From: Mytilisepta virgata
Lineage: Eukaryota; Mollusca; Bivalvia; Mytilida; Mytilidae
Direction: 5' to 3'
DNA: 64,000 nucleotides
Assembly (NCBI GenBank): GCA_028015205.1
Contig: CM051517.1
Coordinates: forward strand, 57,349,455-57,413,454
Below, piece by piece: positions 60,701 through 64,000 of the stretch. Both the position numbers and the translations under genes were made by a program. A model generated the notes under the pieces. It ran no database searches, was not told the origin of the DNA, and saw only the letters and a program-made list of their open reading frames with translations. The first letter of the stretch is position 1. Every line of letters starts with the position of its first letter.

Positions 60701-62452
60701 CACAAAACTAAATATGTTTTTACATTGACAGAAGATGAGAAAAAGTCGAAAAGCTTTCACGTGAAATACAGTTGTTCAAAAGATGAGTACATAAGAATGA
60801 GTGACTTAGATACAGAAAAAGTGACAGGTTTTTCTTCTTGTGTATTTGAATTTGAGAACATATTCAGAAAAGAAGAAAATGATTGGCAGATGGTCTATCT
60901 TGCTAGAAAAGAAGGTTCAACAAAGTCATCCATAACTTGGAAGTTTGACTTCAAAGGTAACTTCCATTATGGTACAATTTCAGAAATGAGAAAGAGGCAA
61001 AATATTTTGTTTGTTTAGTTGGGGTTTTATGCCATTTTCGGCATATTTGACTATTTCGCGGTGGCCAGTTTTTATTGGTTCAGGAAGCCAAAGTACCCCG
61101 AGAGAACCACGACCTTTGGTGGGAAAATTGGCAATCCTTGTCAATTAAGATCGGAGTCAAACACACCCCACCGCAGGTGAGATTTGAACTCACAACCTCA
61201 GTGTTGACAGGCTAGTGATTATTAGTAGTCATGACAAACTTTTACACAAATTTGTAACAAAGTTACCCGAAGCAAACATTCATATGTCACTTTAAACATG
61301 CCCTATTGTTCAATTCTTTTATTGTTAACAATGACTGTTTCTCCTTTTTTTCTGCTTTTAGATTTAAGTGAATTCTTAATCCATAAGATGCTTTAGACCA
61401 ATGAAAAATGTAACTATGAAAATATCCATGCAATGCATATCTCCTCCTGAAGCATTAATTTGCAGGAATGCAGTTCTGATTTGAGAACCAAGAAGCATAA
61501 TGATTTTAGCACCAGTGAAAAACAATTAGAAAAGCTAGAAAATTAAAAATTTCTTGTATTTCCTTTAGGGTTCATTCAATTTCTTACTGTTTTTACAGGA
61601 CTTAAGATTAGTAAACTAGAAGTAAGAATTAGTAGTACAGTGTTTGAGAATGGTGTGGTGTCATGGAGATTGTGCAGTGAAACAAACTGTGCTATACTGA
61701 AAGGTGTGTAAAGAAAATGCTATTAAGTTTCTTCAAAAATTGAGCTCACCATGTTGTCTGGATAAGGCCAAAATACATAAAAGACCAACCTTAAATTACT
61801 GGCTCTGACCCTGAACATTTTATTGATCAAAAAACTTTAAAATTTCAATTCCTGAAATTTTCGTCCTTTCCGGTACAATTGTATCTGTAGAATCACATAA
61901 TATTTCAAGTGCTTGATGTCACTATTTCTACTTGAAAGGAATAAACATTCCAGTGATCAAGAATGAAAAAGAAAATAGCTTGCTGCCAGCCATGGAGCAT
62001 TAAAATGTTTCAACAAAATAAATTGTTTTGCCTACCTACCCTATTTTGAATTTTGATGAAATAGGAAACACATTAATTATTAATTTTGGCCTTAACGTCT
62101 TCATATAATCAACAATGATTGTGCAGTACTAAACAATTTGTTATTTCTATGTTAGAAAAAAATTGAGGTTGACTATAAATTAAATTTTATTATAAAAATA
62201 AAATTTAAGAACAGTACCATTAAACATATTGATATTTGTATTTATTTAACAATTTTGTTGACATCTTATTATTTTACAGGAAGCAATGAATTCCAGACAT
62301 TACATGATTTGGATGGTGAGGAAGGAATGAGCATTACAGCAGATTTGACTGGTGGAAGTGGAGAAAATTCATGGCAACACACACAACTCTTCCGACAATC
62401 AGTATCGGATTTAGAATTTTATCCCTTTGAAGTTAAAGTACATTTTTCGTGA
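54570..62452 (+). CDS. NGLY1: Peptide-N(4)-(N-acetyl-beta-glucosaminyl)asparagine amidase, complete, five exons
   Basis: Cytosolic enzyme that cuts the bond between Asn and N-glycan on misfolded glycoproteins exported from the ER (ERAD). Exons: 54570-54791, 56387-56632, 59765-60956, 61599-61703, 62280-62452, all with GT/AG introns and matching phases (0, 0, 1, 1). Sum 1,938 bp, 645 residues, close to the human protein's 654. N-terminal PUB domain (about 17-101; binds p97/VCP in known members), Ser/Pro/Gln-rich linker (102-156), transglutaminase-like core (about 170-470) with zinc Cys 241, 244, 273 and 276 and triad Cys299 (RCGEW), His326 (TDHVW) and Asp343 (HCDPC), then the mannose-binding PAW domain to the end (WQHTQLFRQS). 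Spacing 27 and 17 between the triad residues is the same as in the human enzyme. All key residues are present, so it should be active. An in-frame upstream ATG at 54507 exists; I prefer 54570. Confidence 0.95.
55011..55032. repeat. TA microsatellite
   Basis: Perfect run of AT/TA dinucleotides in NGLY1 intron 1. Confidence 0.9.
55467..55638 (-). CDS. Candidate antisense exon inside NGLY1 intron 1
   Basis: 172 bp open on the minus strand, with a perfect donor CAG/GTAAGT at its 3' side and a usable acceptor (aaaattag) at its 5' side. It encodes about 57 residues including FVQHQDLISNLINSQRTSF and ANCLVSLEDTFERNQ. No family is recognised and no partner exon could be joined in phase. An open stretch of this length can occur by chance in AT-rich DNA, so this is a lead only. 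Confidence 0.25.
56387..56632 (+). CDS. NGLY1: NGLY1 exon 2: end of PUB domain and linker
   Basis: 82 codons starting DGEFLTLPVSSPITQLKSV, which continues the PUB domain as in other animal NGLY1 proteins. Then a disordered Ser/Thr/Pro/Gln linker to PPNYQ. The donor is cag/GTATTT, phase 0. Confidence 0.9.
56633..59764 (+). other. NGLY1 intron 2
   Basis: 3,132 bp, GT-AG (acceptor tttttcag). It contains the 146-bp tandem repeat at 58,354-59,150. A 66-residue minus frame at 57,855-58,058 has no recognisable content. Confidence 0.8.
58354..59150. repeat. 146-bp tandem repeat, about 5.5 copies
   Basis: 'tcatattacttggtgtgag' starts at 58354, 58500, 58646, 58792 and (altered) 58938. The sixth follows at 59092 after an 8-bp longer copy. 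Each has 'acacagcctcccaccaaaat' and 'ccgagttcagttct'. Confidence 0.9.
59765..60956 (+). CDS. NGLY1: NGLY1 exon 3: whole catalytic core
   Basis: 1,192 bp. It encodes residue 157 onward: the helix before the core (QLERQFFQKIETNLTHVLKY), both zinc CxxC pairs, the Cys-His-Asp triad (Cys codon 60191-60193) and the first part of PAW (GSMAWRQARGELG to ITWKFDFK). The donor is aaag/GTAACT, phase 1. Reading through instead gives about 20 extra residues and a stop at 61016-61018. Confidence 0.95.
60957..61598 (+). other. NGLY1 intron 3
   Basis: 642 bp, GT-AG (acceptor ttttacag). A tRNA-type SINE occupies its first part. Confidence 0.85.
61020..61225 (-). mobile_element. tRNA-derived SINE in NGLY1 intron 3
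   Basis: On the minus strand a B-box-like 'gagttcaaatctcacc' follows 'tagcctgtcaacactgaggt'. Then comes 'ggttctctcggggtacttt' and 'ggcttcctgaacc', which resembles a central domain shared by mollusc SINEs. No tRNA gene is intact. Confidence 0.6.
61599..61703 (+). CDS. NGLY1: NGLY1 exon 4: PAW domain, middle
   Basis: 105 bp, phase 1 on both sides. It encodes LKISKLEVRISSTVFENGVV then SWRLC to ILK, fitting the PAW region after the WKF motif. The acceptor is ttttacag/GA, the donor aaag/GTGTGT. Confidence 0.9.
61704..62279 (+). other. NGLY1 intron 4
   Basis: 576 bp, GT-AG (acceptor attttacag). AT-rich, nothing else seen. Confidence 0.85.
62280..62452 (+). CDS. NGLY1: NGLY1 exon 5: PAW domain end and stop
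   Basis: 173 bp including TGA at 62450-62452. It encodes SNEFQTLHDLDG, then ENSWQHTQLFRQSVSD and a C-terminus VKVHFS. The WQHTQLFRQS block is a strong family match. Confidence 0.95.
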
Positions 62453-62454
62453 TA

Positions 62455-62460
62455 AATAAA
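62455..62460 (+). terminator. AATAAA two bases after the NGLY1 stop
   Basis: A poly(A) signal hexamer almost touching the stop codon. If used, the 3' UTR would be only about 20-30 bases. A second AATAAA at 62944-62949 is the more ordinary choice. Confidence 0.35.
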
Positions 62461-62943
62461 ATGCTAAATTTTATTTAAATATCAGTGAAATTTTGATCAA
62501 AGGACTTTAAAAGGCTTTCAAGATAATCAGTTCATATTAGCAATATTCAGATAAGATCAATTGAAATAATGTTAAATTATTAATTTGGAGAATTTTGGTA
62601 AATAATATGTTGGTAATCAAAACTGATGCTTGTTTACTAAATTTGAGAGCTTTACCTATTTGTATTACAGACCTGAAGCACTCCCTGTTTTTTTTTGTAT
62701 CACCAGGCAGATCTTTGTGACAAGTCTTTACCATGGCTATCATGTTCAAAGTCCCTCCCCAAAATGTTACATCTTTTCAGTCTTAAATTTGAAACACAAA
62801 TTTTATTTTCTTAGCGAAAACATAAACCTGGATTTGACAGAACTTTTTTATATTTCTTTTCCTGTTATATTATATGTAATTTGTTTATTGACCTTGCAGC
62901 TGTGTACATCCTTCCACAGCATGACCTAAAGATGAAGGACAGC

Positions 62944-62949
62944 AATAAA
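62944..62949 (+). terminator. Likely NGLY1 poly(A) signal
   Basis: AATAAA in 'acagcaataaaagcactg', giving a 3' UTR of about 500 bp. Confidence 0.45.
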
Positions 62950-63065
62950 AGCACTGTTTCTTTAATTAAACTTTTTTCATGTATATGTAGGGATTTTTTT
63001 ATCCACCATGTCCCTTCTTCCAAATTTATACTTCCTAATTATTAGATGTTTTAAAATAATTCAAA

Positions 63066-63236
63066 TTAGTGTCTACCTGTTACTGACAGAATTACACACT
63101 CTATCACTTTTCTTTCCAAATGATAGTCATCACCCATTTTTAGTCCAGCACTGGTAGTTTTAATAAAAACTAGCCATGCTGGAGTATTGTCACGACGATC
63201 TGCTGGGACAAAGTACTGCCAATCTGGAAATAGTTC
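63066..63236 (-). CDS. Candidate last exon of a convergent minus-strand gene
   Basis: 56 codons and a stop (63066-63068) open on the minus strand, bounded upstream by an in-frame TAG that is also a usable splice acceptor (ttcatag/GAACTATTTCC). It encodes FPDWQYFVPADRRDNTPAWL, then VFIKTTSAGLKMGDDYHLE, ending VTGRH. GC content is higher than its flanks and the residue mix (Trp, Asp, Arg) looks like real protein. I do not recognise the family. It would converge with NGLY1, whose poly(A) signal is about 120 bases away. The rest of the gene would lie to the right of the window or within 63.3-64 kb. Confidence 0.45.
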   Translation of the reverse strand, partial: ELFPDWQYFVPADRRDNTPAWLVFIKTTSAGLKMGDDYHLERKVIECVILSVTGRH

Positions 63237-63239
63237 CTA

Positions 63240-64000
63240 TGAACTCAGTACAATTTTAAATCAAGGTACAGTGCATAGGGTTGCATGCAGTTATTCACTG
63301 AATAATAACATATATAAAAAGATAACTCTATCGAATAACAAATGGGTGTTAGCGAAGACTGTGTTTTGAGTCAAGCAAACTAGCATATGAATATGAAAGA
63401 TACAGAAGTGCAAATTCGAGGGAAATTCAATTAAATTTACAAACAAGATTGTCTGTAATTGTTACCGGCTGGTGACAGTCGGTAATTTTAATATTTTCAG
63501 TAAGTTTATTTATTTCAGTCCTCATCAAGTGTTCATTTTGTCATTCTTAACCATTTCATCCATTTACTATATTAAAAATATTTGTAATGAGAACGATTTT
63601 AAAATATTTTTTATTGATTTTGCTCTACCTTAAGTTATTTTTCGAAAAGAAATACGAAACAAGTTTGGAATGGACTTGTGTATTCCCGTTTTTCAGAGGA
63701 ATAAATTTGAAATATTTAAATGAAATGAAATTTTTTTTAGAAAACAAATCCTCTAATTAGATATTAAAAAGTTATGGTTATATATATTCTAACAAGACGA
63801 ATGTCAACAAACGTTGAACACGTGTAGTAAAAATAATTTGTGAGATGCTCCAAAACTGGAACAAGATCCAGGTCACATGTTGCGAATTTGTCAGTAGTAT
63901 GGCAGGTCGATTAGAGTTTGCTGCCACTTTCGTCTTTGACATTAAAACAGCTATTTGAAGGAACAAGATAGATATTTTTTTGAAAACAAAATGAAATAAC
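63240..64000. other. No gene supported
   Basis: A short plus-strand frame starting ATGGCAGG near 63,899 ends soon. No donor or family match. Confidence 0.35.

Noticed and set aside
61140..61225. Possible tRNA gene from the B-box 'gttcaaatc'
   Set aside because: No cloverleaf can be drawn. It is the head of a tRNA-derived SINE.

Overview
The window is animal nuclear DNA, AT-rich and dominated by repeats, with one clearly recognisable spliced gene. Several repeats point to a bivalve, most likely a mytilid mussel: ACGG-tailed elements ending in a CCAGGTGAGC hairpin, a 'gaattatgtcccc' family, and blocks that I remember as very common in Mytilus sequence. That species call is inference from memory.

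Layout. 1-17,870: a higher-order satellite. Ten units of about 1.6-1.85 kb are each built from a 114-bp tandem module, a 290-bp module and a hairpin-bearing end block. The array is saturated with AGGTCA-type half-sites and ends in diverged copies. 17,871-26,790: two diverged copies of one repeat block (about 19.15-21.5 kb and 24.2-26.8 kb). Between them lies a complete Tc1-type transposon (22,679-24,198) with perfect 25-bp ends and an open 335-codon transposase. 27.3-29.9 kb: a bivalve-type element with three exact 784-bp tandem copies. 31.3-31.7 kb: a broken minus-strand coding-like exon. 36.0-39.4 kb: a cluster of LINE remains, including a long open reverse-transcriptase ORF on the minus strand. 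40-54 kb: MITEs of hAT type, ACGG-tailed elements, LINE tails and dispersed repeats. 54.57-62.45 kb: the complete NGLY1 gene (cytosolic peptide:N-glycanase) on the plus strand in five exons, 645 codons, with PUB, transglutaminase-like and PAW domains and an intact Cys-His-Asp triad. A candidate last exon of a convergent minus-strand gene lies at 63,066-63,236.

How the parts relate. NGLY1 is the only host gene I can name. It removes N-glycans from misfolded glycoproteins exported from the ER. Almost everything else is mobile or satellite DNA. The most unusual object is the satellite. It combines hairpins whose stems are kept by compensatory changes, 16-bp inverted repeats made of perfect DR1 nuclear-receptor sites, and one whole unit copied apparently without change 8,265 bp away with both edges in AAT tracts.
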